Both the position numbers and the translations under genes were made by a program. Shown here piece after piece: positions 9,585 to 18,656 of a DNA stretch of 64,000 nt. The DNA comes from JBAOHV01 sp037045265. GTDB lineage: Bacteria > Actinomycetota > Acidimicrobiia > Acidimicrobiales > Microtrichaceae. Within the stretch, counting starts at the first letter, position 1; the number at the start of each line of letters is the position of its first letter. The DNA is taken from positions 164,490-228,489 of the forward strand of contig JBAOHV010000015.1 in the NCBI GenBank assembly GCA_037045265.1. Direction: 5' to 3'. The notes below the pieces were generated by a model, which saw only the letters and a program-made list of their open reading frames with translations, had not been told where the DNA came from and searched no databases.

Positions 9585-10415
9585 TCAGCTGGAGCGTTGC
9601 AGCTCGCGCAGCTCTCGCCAGCCGATCAGGGTGATCCCGGCAGATTCCAGCTTCTCGGTCAGTTCGCCCGACGTGAGCAACCTGTGGTCATCGACTCGGT
9701 GCTCCCAGTCCGGGGCAAGGGCGCGCAGCTCCGAGTGGTCGGTTGCCGGGTGCAGGAAGATCTCTGTCACCCCTGGTTGCACGTCCGCAAGCAGGCTCTC
9801 GAACGCAGCGCGACCACCGACCCCGCTGTAGTACATGAGGTGGTCCGGCGCGACGATTCCTTCCGCCTCGGCCAGATCCCGGAACGGGAACCCGACCAGG
9901 TCCTGAGTCGAGCGGCCCGACAGGCGTAGCGGAAGGTCGAAGTCGACCGCCAGGTCCAGGTAGACGTCGAAGAACTCCGGGCGGAGCTGCAACGTGCCCA
10001 TGTGGGAGTCCAGGTGGGTCACGTCGAAGCCCCACAGGATCGCCCGTTCGATCTGGGCGCGGAGTTCCCGACGCGCCTCATCGAGGTCTGCGTGGTCCCA
10101 CACGTCAGCGATCGTGCGCGGGAATCCACCGTCCCCGCCCTGCAACGAAGGCCCTACCGTGATCGGCCCCCACCGGTACAGGTCCCATTCGGCGTTGAGG
10201 GTCAGATGGACGCCGACGTCCTCGCCCCGATAGCGGGCCGACGCCTCTCTCGCCCAAGGGCAGGGCACCATCAGCGTCGCTGAGGTGGCTACACCGTCGC
10301 GCAGAGCCGAGTAGACGCCCTCGTTGGCCGAGTGGCACATGCCGAGGTCATCGCAGTTGACGATCAACAACCTGTCGTCGTCGCCGTGACCGAGTCGGGA
10401 TGCCAGAGTCGCCAC
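9585..10415 (-). CDS. ChbG/YdjC-family carbohydrate deacetylase
   Basis: 276 residues of the YdjC/ChbG polysaccharide-deacetylase-like family, which removes N-acetyl groups from oligosaccharides using a metal. The motif VNCDDLGM carries the metal-binding/catalytic Asp pair, GVHLTLNAEW is typical, and the THLDSHMG motif supplies two histidine ligands. The protein looks complete. It is downstream of the GNAT gene on the same strand with a gap of only 10 bases, so Mca, GNAT and this deacetylase probably form one operon in which two members act on N-acyl sugars. Confidence 0.86.
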   Translation of the reverse strand: MATLASRLGHGDDDRLLIVNCDDLGMCHSANEGVYSALRDGVATSATLMVPCPWAREASARYRGEDVGVHLTLNAEWDLYRWGPITVGPSLQGGDGGFPRTIADVWDHADLDEARRELRAQIERAILWGFDVTHLDSHMGTLQLRPEFFDVYLDLAVDFDLPLRLSGRSTQDLVGFPFRDLAEAEGIVAPDHLMYYSGVGGRAAFESLLADVQPGVTEIFLHPATDHSELRALAPDWEHRVDDHRLLTSGELTEKLESAGITLIGWRELRELQRSS

Positions 10416-10425
10416 GGGTCGAACG

Positions 10426-11385
10426 CTACCCGTCGCGCCGCAGGTCCTTGCGCAGCAGTACCGAGCTGCGCCCCACCCTTGCGTCGCAGACCAGCGCGTA
10501 GAAACGCACGGTCGACGCCCATGCGATCTCAGCCTGACGTAGCCCGGCGGCCGAGAGTTCGCCGAGCACCGTCGCCATCAGCGCGGCACCCACCCCCAAG
10601 CCTTGCGCTTCAGGGCTGACAGCGACCGGCCCCACCACCCCCCACCTGCTGACCGAATGGGCTGCTGCCCCCACCAGTTCGGATCCGAGGCGTGCCAGCA
10701 CCACGGTCCCCGCTGCCGCACCACGGTCGAACTCCGCTGACCAGTGCGGATAGGTGCGGCGGACCCACTCGCCTAGCTCCAGAGCATCCCGTTCGTCGAT
10801 GACTCCGGCCGTCGACAGATCCCCCGGCGCTTCGTAACGTCGAGCACGGCCTGGAACGGTCGGACAGACCAGGTCGAGCTCCACCCCGGTCCGCTCGAAC
10901 CCCAGCCCCTCGAAGCAGCACAGCGCATCGGTCCACCGGCTGTCCACGCCGGTGAAGAGGAAGAAGGGGGCACCGCCACCCACGCTGAGCGTGGCGGAGC
11001 CTTGCTCGAGCGCCCACTGCTCGACGTCATGCACGAGCCGGGCGCCGAGCCCACGGCGACGGCACGCGGGGTGCACCACCAGGACCTGCAGGTGTGCGGC
11101 CACGTGCTCACCGATCAAGGTCGTGGTGGCTCCCGCTGCGGCGACCGGCCGCCCATCCTCCAGAATCGCCAGCACTGTCGAATCGCCCGAGCTGATCATC
11201 GGCTCCTCGAGGTGGGCCGACGCGGTTGGCTCAACGGGACCGCCGCACGCGAACAGCACGCTCTCGACGTCGTCGAAGGTGAGCAGTTCGTCGGGCAATG
11301 CCAGCCCGCACAACTCGACGAGGGCGTCATCGCACACCTCCAGATGTACGACCACCTGATCGTCGACGTCCGGACCGTCGTTCAT
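10426..11385 (-). CDS. Two-domain GNAT N-acetyltransferase
   Basis: 319 residues with two GNAT domains. The first has the acetyl-CoA pyrophosphate loop VHPACRRRGLGARLV and a late FEGLGFERTG strand; the second has VSPEAQGLGVGAAL and a C-terminal FYALV segment. Tandem GNAT proteins include mycothiol synthase MshD, which would suit a neighbouring Mca, but I do not see MshD-specific residues and so leave it as generic. Its ATG overlaps the Mca stop as ATGA, so the two are translationally coupled. Confidence 0.78.
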   Translation of the reverse strand: MNDGPDVDDQVVVHLEVCDDALVELCGLALPDELLTFDDVESVLFACGGPVEPTASAHLEEPMISSGDSTVLAILEDGRPVAAAGATTTLIGEHVAAHLQVLVVHPACRRRGLGARLVHDVEQWALEQGSATLSVGGGAPFFLFTGVDSRWTDALCCFEGLGFERTGVELDLVCPTVPGRARRYEAPGDLSTAGVIDERDALELGEWVRRTYPHWSAEFDRGAAAGTVVLARLGSELVGAAAHSVSRWGVVGPVAVSPEAQGLGVGAALMATVLGELSAAGLRQAEIAWASTVRFYALVCDARVGRSSVLLRKDLRRDG

Positions 11386-12315
11386 GCCCGGCCTGGCACC
11401 CCTGCGAACAGGTCTCTCTCGAACCGATCTCCCTCGAACCGGCCGTCCCGGGACGGATCCGCCGCCGGCCGAACCTCTCCGACCAGCGACCTGGCCAAGA
11501 CGTAGTCGTCGAAGGGGTGGGCGTCACGGGCGACATCCTGGGGCAGCCCGAACCAGAACGACTCGTCCGGGTCGACCTGGGTGGCATGAGCCCGCAGAGC
11601 CCGCGTCGCGGACGTGGTAGTGCTCCACGATCGCGATTCTGGTCGTAGTGCGCTCCTGGGACAGCCGAGCCTCGACCTGGTCGATCCAGTCGCCTGCGTA
11701 CGGCGAGTCGATACCCATCTCCAGGTACTTGGCGTGCAGCGCCTTGATGCGTGTGGGAGACCACTCCGTGTAGTAGAGCTTCAGCGGCTGCCACGCTGCG
11801 CCGGCCTCCGGGTACCAGTCGGCGTCCCCCGCACGGTCGAACGCGGGAAGGGTGATGTCATGCACCTTGAGGTGATCGGGATGCTGGTAGTGGCGCTGGT
11901 CGTCTCCGTAGGTGATGACCACCTGCGGCCGGTCACGTCGGATGATCGACACCAGCCGACCCACGGCCTCATCGAGCGGCGCGTTCCAGAAGTTGTCCTG
12001 CCGGGCGTTCTCGGCCGTGTCGGGCATGCCGGAGTCGCGGTAGCCCAGCAGATCGAGGCTCGCGTAGCCGATGGCGGCCACTGAAGCCTCCAGCTCCTGG
12101 CGACGAACCTCGGCCAGCCGCTCGCGCACCTCGGGGCGGTCCATCGCGGGGTTCAGCACGTCGCCGCACTCCCCGCCGGTGCAGCAGACGAGTGTTGCCA
12201 GAATGCCCTCTTCGTGGTACTTGGCGATCGTCGGTGCGCCCTTCGACGCCTCGTCGTCGGGATGTGCGTGCACGCTCAGCAATCGGAGCGGGGTTGCGTC
12301 GGTCTGATCGGGCAT
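11382..12315 (-). pseudogene. mca: Mycothiol S-conjugate amidase Mca-like PIG-L deacetylase, frameshifted
   Basis: Zn-dependent PIG-L/LmbE fold. AHPDDEASKG contains the His-Asp-Asp-Glu metal motif, GGECGDVLNP follows, and HPDHLKVHDI carries the third ligand region. This layout and length match Mca, which cleaves mycothiol S-conjugates in actinobacterial detoxification; MshB is the close alternative. Near 11602 one extra G shifts the frame. In the next frame the Mca-typical tail resumes (ALRAHATQVDPDE, then a terminal ERDLFAGVPG) and stops at 11382. I chose ATG 12315 because a GGAG lies about 9 bases upstream; ATG 12324 is possible. Confidence 0.84.
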
Positions 12316-12381
12316 TCGTGACATCTCCGGAAGGTGGCTCTCGGCGCGGCACCCCTGCCGGCCCCCGATAGCTTGGACGTG

Positions 12382-12855
12382 ATGGAACCAGGAACACTCG
12401 CAGTCGTGTTCGTCATCCTCGCCGTAGCGCTCTGCGCGCTCGAGATCGTCGCACCGGGGCTCGTGCTGCTGCCATTCGGCCTGGGTGCCGCCGTGGCCGC
12501 GGTCGCCGGCTTCCTGGGCGCCCCGGTGGTCGCCCAACTCGCCGTGTTCCTGGTGGCTTCATTCGGGTTCTTCCTCGCCCTACGGCCTCTTGCTCGCCGT
12601 TTGAACCGCAGCGGCCCGACCGACGGCGTCGGTGCCACCCGCCTCATCGGGGGAACGGGTGTGGTCCTGGAACCGATCGCCGCTGGTGAGACCGGCCTGG
12701 TGCGCATCGATCGTGAGGAGTGGAGGGCGGAGTCGGCCGACAACGTCGCTCTGGATCCAGGAACCAGCATCCTGGTCACCGACGTACGAGGAACCCGGGT
12801 GGTCGTCGTAGCGACACCGAACGAGAACACCGCCACTGGAGGCAACAACGCATGA
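12382..12855 (+). CDS. NfeD-like membrane protein
   Basis: 157 residues. An N-terminal block of about three membrane helices (VVFVILAVALCALEIVAPG, then PFGLGAAVAAVAGFLG) is followed by a short soluble domain with the NfeD OB-fold pattern (GGTGVVLEPIAAGETGLVRI, GTSILVTDVRGTRVVV). NfeD proteins pair with stomatin-like SPFH proteins in membrane microdomain quality control. The stop overlaps the stomatin ATG by ATGA, the standard NfeD-stomatin arrangement. It is divergent from Mca. Confidence 0.9.
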   Translation: MEPGTLAVVFVILAVALCALEIVAPGLVLLPFGLGAAVAAVAGFLGAPVVAQLAVFLVASFGFFLALRPLARRLNRSGPTDGVGATRLIGGTGVVLEPIAAGETGLVRIDREEWRAESADNVALDPGTSILVTDVRGTRVVVVATPNENTATGGNNA

Positions 12856-13890
12856 ACCCCGCCATAGTCATCGTGATGGTCGCGGTCGTCATCCTGCTGG
12901 TGGCGGTCGTGGCGACGAGCGTCCGCATCGTGCGTCCCTTCCAGCGTGGGATCATCGAGCAGCTGGGCAAGTACAAGGAGACCCTGGATTCAGGACTGCA
13001 CGTCATCGTGCCGTTCGTGCAGAGCATCCACCTCGTCGACATGCGCGAGCAGGTGGTCGACGTACCGCCCCAGGAGGTGATCACCTCTGACAACGTCATC
13101 GTGTCGGTCGACGCGGTGATCTACTACGAGCCCACCGACCCGCAGAGGCTCATCTACAACATCGCCAACTTCTTCATGGCGATCACCAAGCTCGCCCAGA
13201 CCAACCTGCGAAACGTCATCGGCGATCTGACGCTCGACGAGGCGTTGACGAGCCGGGACAAGCTCAACTTGGAGCTTCGCCAGATCCTCGACGACGCGAC
13301 CGACAAGTGGGGCGTACGGGTGGCACGGGTCGAGATCCAGCGCATCGACCCGCCACCGGACGTCATGTCGGCCATGCACGAGCAGATGAAGGCCGAGCGG
13401 GGCCGCCGTGCTCAGGTGACGAGCGCCGACGGGTTCCGCGAGGCGGCGATCATGAAGGCCGAGGGCGAGAAGCAGGCAGCGATCCTCGCTGCCGAGGGTC
13501 TCAAGCAGCGACAGGTTCCTCGAGGCCCAGGGCGAGGCCCAGGCCGTCCAGACCCTCGCCGACGCAGAGCGCTACCGGGCCGAGACGGTGGCTGCAGGTG
13601 AGGCCAACGCGACCCGCTCGGTGTTCCAGGCGATCCACGACGGCAGACCCACCAACGACCTCCTGGCCATCCGGTACATGGACGCGCTCAAGGGCATCGC
13701 CGACGGCCGGGCATCGAAGATCTACCTGCCGCTCGACACCGGCGGCCTCTACGGATCGCTCGCAGGGGTGGCCGAGTTGTTCAAGGGCGCCGGCGAACCC
13801 AGCGCCGCCGAGGCGGACTTCCCGCTTCCGCCTCCACCATCTGCGCCTGGGTTCCGCGCCGTACCCGACGCGACCCCGCCTCCGACCTGA
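12852..13890 (+). pseudogene. Stomatin/SPFH (Band 7) protein, frameshifted
   Basis: An N-terminal membrane anchor (VVILLVAVVATSVRIV) is followed by an SPFH domain (RPFQRGIIEQLGKYKETLDSG, then SVDAVIYYEPTDP) and the start of the coiled coil (REAAIMKAEGEKQAAIL). At about 13518 the frame changes and the coiled coil continues in the +1 frame (LEAQGEAQAVQTLADAERYR), then the conserved MDALKGIADGRASKIYLPLD, ending in a proline-rich tail. Read through the shift, the length of about 346 residues is normal. SPFH proteins oligomerise at membranes and work with NfeD, encoded just upstream. Confidence 0.88.
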
Positions 13891-13928
13891 CCGCGCCGTT
13901 CCGCGCGGATGGTGGGCGTGAGTGGAGA

Positions 13929-15467
13929 TCAGCGGCAGATCGCCGCCAACTCGTCAGCCCGTACGAGCAGGGAAGCCTGACGGATCCGTGCCGACGGCGC
14001 CGAAACCGCGGCGTTCCACCCCTTCCCGGTGAGCGGCGGCCAGGTCCTCTGTGTGAGCACCTGCGCCGACCGGTCACGATCCGCAAGGTCACGGACCTCA
14101 CCACACGACGACAGCTCGCCGATGTCGTCACGGCCTGCCTCGTACCTGATCCAGGACGCCACCAGATCGGTCGTGTACAACGACTCCGGTGATCGTCCGG
14201 CGAGGCGTGCAAGCTCGCCGGTGCCGTCGGACACCTCGCCGACCTGCACGGTCGTAACCGCGGTCGACGCGACCGCCAGCACCGCCAGCAAGAAGGTCGC
14301 CCCGAGCACTCGCCGACTGATCGACTCGGCGCGCTCGGCGACCAGAGCTGCGCCGATGGCGAGCGGCGGGAGCAACGCCACGTTCCAGTACGGATGGATG
14401 GCGGCGCCCTGACGGAACACGACCGCATAGATCACCGCCAGCGACCAGGTCACCACCAGTGGCACCTTCACATCGGGGCGCCGACGCGCCAGGAACGGAC
14501 CGGCGAGCAGGACCGCGATCGCGAACAGGCGAATGGTGGCTCTGGCGTGGGCCACCTGGCTCTCCGCCCAGGATGCCCAGGAGCCGGCGCCGTCGGCACG
14601 CACCAGGGCGATCCTCACCAGGTCGGAGAGCGATCCGGCTGCCCACAGGATCCACCCGATGAACGAGGCCGCTCCGAGCACCGTGGCGCAGAGGACCCCG
14701 ACTTCGTGCGGTGCGAGCCGGCGGCGGTTGCGCAGGGCACGGACGACCCCTACCGCCGCCAGAAGGGCGGTGAGGATGATCCCCTGGTGCGCGGCAAGTG
14801 CGCCAGCGAGTCCAACGACGCCACAGGCGATGCCGACCCCCGGCTCGGCCGACCCTTCGACGCTCCGCCGCTCACCCGTCTGCCACAACCACAACAGCCC
14901 GAACGCGAACGGCAGCCACACCGCCTCCATGTTCAGCATGAGCCCGTAGAGCTGGAACATGGACGTCCCACCAACCGCGAGCACCCCCAGCGCTCTCGCC
15001 GAGGACCGCATGCCCAGGGCGCCCAGCCACCCCCAACAGAGCCATACCGCCGCCAGGCTCGACAGCAGCGCTGGTAGCCGTGCGACCCACCGTCCCTCGC
15101 CGAACCAGGTCTGCGCTGCGGCGATCTCCACCCGCAGCAGTGGGGGGTGATGGGCATAGGGCGGCTGTCCGGCGGCTTCGAGCTGTGGAGTCGCTGCTCC
15201 GAGACGGCTATCGAACCAGCCGTCGGTACGAGCCGAGCGGGAGCCTTCCGCCCACACCGCCGTGTTGAATCCGTCGAAGTCCGGACCGAAGGGCGCGTCG
15301 AGGCGGAACCCGGCAACGACCACGAGAACCAGGCTCACCAGGACCGGAGCGAGCACTGCCCAGCCCACCACGCCGCAGTACCCGGGTGCTGCCTCACCCC
15401 GGGCCGGAGTGCCGTCCTGCGCACCGGGAGCCGTGGCCCGATCCTTCGGGAGCGCCGTTCGTTGCAC
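13929..15467 (-). CDS. GT-C-fold membrane glycosyltransferase (ArnT/PMT-like)
   Basis: 512 residues with about ten hydrophobic segments. The first loop after TM1 carries acidic residues (FGPDFDGFNTAVWAEG), as in GT-C enzymes that take sugars from polyprenyl-phosphate carriers. YAHHPPLLRVEIA is the typical HHPPL loop of PMT/ArnT-like proteins. The soluble C-terminus (YTTDLVASWIRYEAG onward) is about 90 residues. The acceptor is unknown. It is convergent with the stomatin gene, whose stop is at 13890. Confidence 0.7.
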   Translation of the reverse strand: MQRTALPKDRATAPGAQDGTPARGEAAPGYCGVVGWAVLAPVLVSLVLVVVAGFRLDAPFGPDFDGFNTAVWAEGSRSARTDGWFDSRLGAATPQLEAAGQPPYAHHPPLLRVEIAAAQTWFGEGRWVARLPALLSSLAAVWLCWGWLGALGMRSSARALGVLAVGGTSMFQLYGLMLNMEAVWLPFAFGLLWLWQTGERRSVEGSAEPGVGIACGVVGLAGALAAHQGIILTALLAAVGVVRALRNRRRLAPHEVGVLCATVLGAASFIGWILWAAGSLSDLVRIALVRADGAGSWASWAESQVAHARATIRLFAIAVLLAGPFLARRRPDVKVPLVVTWSLAVIYAVVFRQGAAIHPYWNVALLPPLAIGAALVAERAESISRRVLGATFLLAVLAVASTAVTTVQVGEVSDGTGELARLAGRSPESLYTTDLVASWIRYEAGRDDIGELSSCGEVRDLADRDRSAQVLTQRTWPPLTGKGWNAAVSAPSARIRQASLLVRADELAAICR

Positions 15468-15530
15468 AGTTCAGGCTACGGGCCGGATCCGAGGACCGGC
15501 CACGAGATCTGCGTCGGCGAGCCGCTCGGC

Positions 15531-16772
15531 TCAGCGGGACGCGGCGAGCGGAACCAGTTCGAACTCGCCGCTCGGATCGTCCTCGTCCTCGATCACGTTC
15601 CAGCCGCAAAGCTCCGCCAGGCGAACTCGACCCTCCTGTGGGCCCGACGCGATCAGGGAGTCGCCGGGGTGCAGGAGCGCCGAGCCCCGCGGACGGTACA
15701 GGTAGCGGTTGTCGCGACGGATCGCCAGGACGTGGAAGCCCGGCTCGATGTCGAGTTGCAGCTCAGCGAGCGAACGGCCGGCGGCAACCGACCCTGCGGC
15801 GACCGGGATCTGCGTGGCCACGACGTCGGCCTCGCCCAGAGCGAGCTTGACTATCGGGTGGAAGCGCCGGTCGTCGGTGATCAACCAGACCATCTGGTTG
15901 GCCTGATCTCCGAGCTCCGCTGCAGCAGAGGCGAGCTGCAGCAGTCCTCGCAGAGCCGACAGGTCGACATCGTCCTGGGCTGCTCGTAGGACCCACAGCT
16001 GGAGGTGGTCCTTCATCTCGTCCAGCCGCTCGGACAGGTGGCGGACCTCGGCCGCCAACCCGCTGTCGCGCAACGCGAGCGCCGAGTAGGCCAACCCGAC
16101 AGCAGTCTCGGAGATGTTCTTCATCTCGACCAGCACGTCGACGGCACGATCCAGGTCGCTCAGCACGCGGGAGTCGGGCACCGGAGGTGGATCCCAGCTC
16201 GGCGCGGCGGCCAACTCGTGCAGCCGCGCGATACCAGCGGGCGAACCGCGCAGGAACAGCACGTCGCCGGGGAGCAGCACCAGGTCGCCGTCGACCTCCT
16301 CGATCATCCACGAGCGTTCGCGCCGGATCGCGACCACACGCATTCCGCACTGGACGGTGATCTCCAGGTCCTTCAACGGACGGTGAGCCATGTGGGACCC
16401 CTCGCGGATCCACACGCGGTGAGAGACCTCCTCGGCGTTCGAGAGATCGCCTATCAGCTCGTGGGGGATACCCAGCCGGTGCGTGACGATGCGCGTGATG
16501 TCCACAGCAGCGTTCGCGATGCTCTCGATCGCCGAGATGATCTGCAGAACAGAAGCCATTCCCTCGGCCTCGGCCGGCCGACGAACCGCCATGGTGCACA
16601 CGGCGCGCATGTCGTGCACCAGGTCGTTCATGCGCTCCTCGAGCTCGGCGACCTCGGTGGCCATGCCGGGATCGTTGAAGTACACCGCGGCATACGCCAG
16701 GTCGACCATGATCTCCGAGGTGTCCTTGGCCTCGGCGAGCATGGTCCTCAGACTTCTTGGTCGGTCGTCCAT
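15531..16772 (-). CDS. Duplicated PhoU / TrkA-C (RCK_C) regulatory protein
   Basis: 413 residues with an internal duplication. PhoU-like helical domains (residues about 5-95, AKDTSEIMVDLAYAAVYF; and about 210-300, MKNISETAVGLAYSALALR) alternate with RCK_C/TrkA-C domains (about 120-200, MRVVAIRRERSW and DVLFLRGSP; and about 320-400, FHVLAIRRDNRY and DSLIASGPQEG). There is no membrane segment. Proteins of this layout are thought to regulate K+ or other ion channels by ligand binding. No channel gene is adjacent. Confidence 0.8.
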   Translation of the reverse strand: MDDRPRSLRTMLAEAKDTSEIMVDLAYAAVYFNDPGMATEVAELEERMNDLVHDMRAVCTMAVRRPAEAEGMASVLQIISAIESIANAAVDITRIVTHRLGIPHELIGDLSNAEEVSHRVWIREGSHMAHRPLKDLEITVQCGMRVVAIRRERSWMIEEVDGDLVLLPGDVLFLRGSPAGIARLHELAAAPSWDPPPVPDSRVLSDLDRAVDVLVEMKNISETAVGLAYSALALRDSGLAAEVRHLSERLDEMKDHLQLWVLRAAQDDVDLSALRGLLQLASAAAELGDQANQMVWLITDDRRFHPIVKLALGEADVVATQIPVAAGSVAAGRSLAELQLDIEPGFHVLAIRRDNRYLYRPRGSALLHPGDSLIASGPQEGRVRLAELCGWNVIEDEDDPSGEFELVPLAASR

Positions 16773-16798
16773 ATCGCGACGCTCACAATAGGCGGCGA

Positions 16799-17665
16799 TC
16801 AGGCCACTACGGCCAGCTGGCGCGACTCCGCCAGCAGGCGGCCATCGCGGTCCAGGATCCTGCCATGCTCGACCAGGTAGCCGTCACTTGCGAGTGGGCT
16901 GTCGAAGACGACGAAGCAGAAGTCCTGCGGGTCCTTCGCCAGACCCCGGAAGTGGATGGTCAGGTCGATCGTCGGCACGGCGATCGGCTGGTCGACCCGA
17001 CTGAAGATGGGTGGCATCCAAGCGTCCGTCATCGCTGCGAGCACCGTCTCATCGATCGGTTCGGGCTCGGCCGGGCGGAGCCAACCGCCCGTGAGCGCCT
17101 TGCGCTCCCCCGCTGCCGATGGCCTGAAGGGCAGGTCACCCAGCACCCAACGAAGCTCGTAGTGGCGCCGCATCGGGACGTCGCGGTCGGGGTCCACCTC
17201 GACGCGCGGAATCGACTCGGGCATCGGTACGGGTGAGCCGTCGGCGAGCAGCGGCAGTCCGGGCCCCTCGTCGAAGGTGATCGTCGATGGCCGCTCCGTC
17301 GCCAGGACCCCGAGGGCCACAACCAGCAGCTTTCCTTCCTGGACCATGCGTGCCGAGACGTTGGTGACCGAGCGACCCGTTCGCTCCACCGTCACCTGGA
17401 CCTGTACGGGCCCCTCGACAGGCGCGCGGAGGTAGTGCAGGGTCATCGACCGTGGGCGGCGTCGGGGATCGTCCACCTCGGCGATCATGGCCCGCAGGAT
17501 CACCGCCGCCACGTAGCCGCCGTTCGGACCGTTGACGATCCACCAGCTCGCGTGCATGTGGGCGTCGTAGCGGCCCCCACCGGCGGGACCGACCGCGGTG
17601 TGCGAGGCGAAGACCGTCCGCGCATCATCAGCAGGGCCATCGGCAGGGTTGATCAGCGGCGACAT
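16799..17665 (-). CDS. TesB-like acyl-CoA thioesterase family protein
   Basis: 288 residues. The N-terminal hot-dog half has WWIVNGPNGGYVAAVILRAM and PRSMTLHYLRAP; the second half has DAWMPPIF, PTIDLTIHFRG and DGYLVEHGRILDRDGRLLAESRQL. This is the actinobacterial thioesterase-family pattern and probably hydrolyses acyl-CoA. ATG 17665 (MSPLINPADG) is chosen; ATG 17674 would add three residues. The longer upstream open frame is antisense to the Bax-inhibitor gene, so I exclude it. Confidence 0.82.
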   Translation of the reverse strand: MSPLINPADGPADDARTVFASHTAVGPAGGGRYDAHMHASWWIVNGPNGGYVAAVILRAMIAEVDDPRRRPRSMTLHYLRAPVEGPVQVQVTVERTGRSVTNVSARMVQEGKLLVVALGVLATERPSTITFDEGPGLPLLADGSPVPMPESIPRVEVDPDRDVPMRRHYELRWVLGDLPFRPSAAGERKALTGGWLRPAEPEPIDETVLAAMTDAWMPPIFSRVDQPIAVPTIDLTIHFRGLAKDPQDFCFVVFDSPLASDGYLVEHGRILDRDGRLLAESRQLAVVA

Positions 17666-17752
17666 GGACGCCATCTTCGACCGCCGGGCACTGACCCGGC
17701 CAGTGCACACCCAGCCGATAGCCTCCTGGCAACCCCAGATGTCGAGGTGACC

Positions 17753-18628
17753 GTGTCCCGCAATCCCGTACTGACAGACGCTGCCTTCGGTGCCACCAGC
17801 ACCAATAGCGGTCCCAGCCCTGCTGACGAGTGGGCGGCCGCCCAGGCGTCGACCGCTGCGGCCGCGCCCGACGCTGCCTTCGCCGCAGCTCCTCCATCGA
17901 TCCCGACCGTCACGACCGGGCGCACGATGAGCATCGGAGGCGTCGCGTCGGCGACCCTCGTCATGTTCGCCGTCCTCCTCGTGGGCGCCTGGTACGGATG
18001 GACGCTGGTCACCGAGACACCGATCCTCAACCCGCTGCCCGACGGCCCGACCGCCACGGCGACCATCGACAGCCCCTTGATCGTGTTCGGTGCACTCATC
18101 GCAGCGTTCGTCCTGGTCCTCGTCTCGACCTTCAAGCCCCCGCTCGCGCGTTTCACCGGCGTGCTGTACGCCGCGCTCGAGGGCGTCGTGCTGGGCGCGA
18201 TCTCGCATCTCTACAACGCCCAGTTCGACGGCATCGTCGCCCAGGCGATCATCTGCACCTTCGGCGTGTTCCTGGCGATGATGGTGCTCTACGGCCTGCG
18301 GATCCTCCGAGCGACCCCCCGCTTCGTCAAGGGCGTGGTCGCCGCGACGTTCGGCATCATGCTGCTCTACATCGGCTCGATGATCTGGTCGATCTTCTTC
18401 ACGACACCATCGTTCATGGTGAGCTCGTCGCCGCTGAGCATCGGTATCAGCGTCATCATCGTGATCGTCGCAGCCATGAACCTGATCCTCGACTTCGACT
18501 TCATCGAGCAGGGTTCCAAGCGTGGACTACCCGCCCACATGGACTGGTACGCCGCCCTCGGCCTCATGGTCACCCTCGTCTGGCTCTACCTGGAGATGCT
18601 GCGTCTGTTGGCGAAGCTCCGCCAGTGA
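17753..18628 (+). CDS. Bax inhibitor-1 / YccA family membrane protein
   Basis: 291 residues. A low-complexity Ala/Ser/Pro N-terminus of about 60 residues precedes seven membrane helices, including SATLVMFAVLLVGAWYG, TGVLYAALEGVVLGAIS, AIICTFGVFLAMMVLYG and LDFDFIEQGSKRGLP, the last being the conserved acidic loop of the family. Members form a pH-gated ion leak in membranes. The start is GTG at 17753. It is divergent from the thioesterase. Confidence 0.88.
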   Translation: MSRNPVLTDAAFGATSTNSGPSPADEWAAAQASTAAAAPDAAFAAAPPSIPTVTTGRTMSIGGVASATLVMFAVLLVGAWYGWTLVTETPILNPLPDGPTATATIDSPLIVFGALIAAFVLVLVSTFKPPLARFTGVLYAALEGVVLGAISHLYNAQFDGIVAQAIICTFGVFLAMMVLYGLRILRATPRFVKGVVAATFGIMLLYIGSMIWSIFFTTPSFMVSSSPLSIGISVIIVIVAAMNLILDFDFIEQGSKRGLPAHMDWYAALGLMVTLVWLYLEMLRLLAKLRQ

Positions 18629-18656
18629 CGGGCAGGACTCAGCTGCCTCGACCGAC

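Noticed and set aside
10426..11385. Naming the tandem GNAT as mycothiol synthase MshD
   Set aside because: Two GNAT domains and Mca proximity fit, but no MshD-specific motif was seen.
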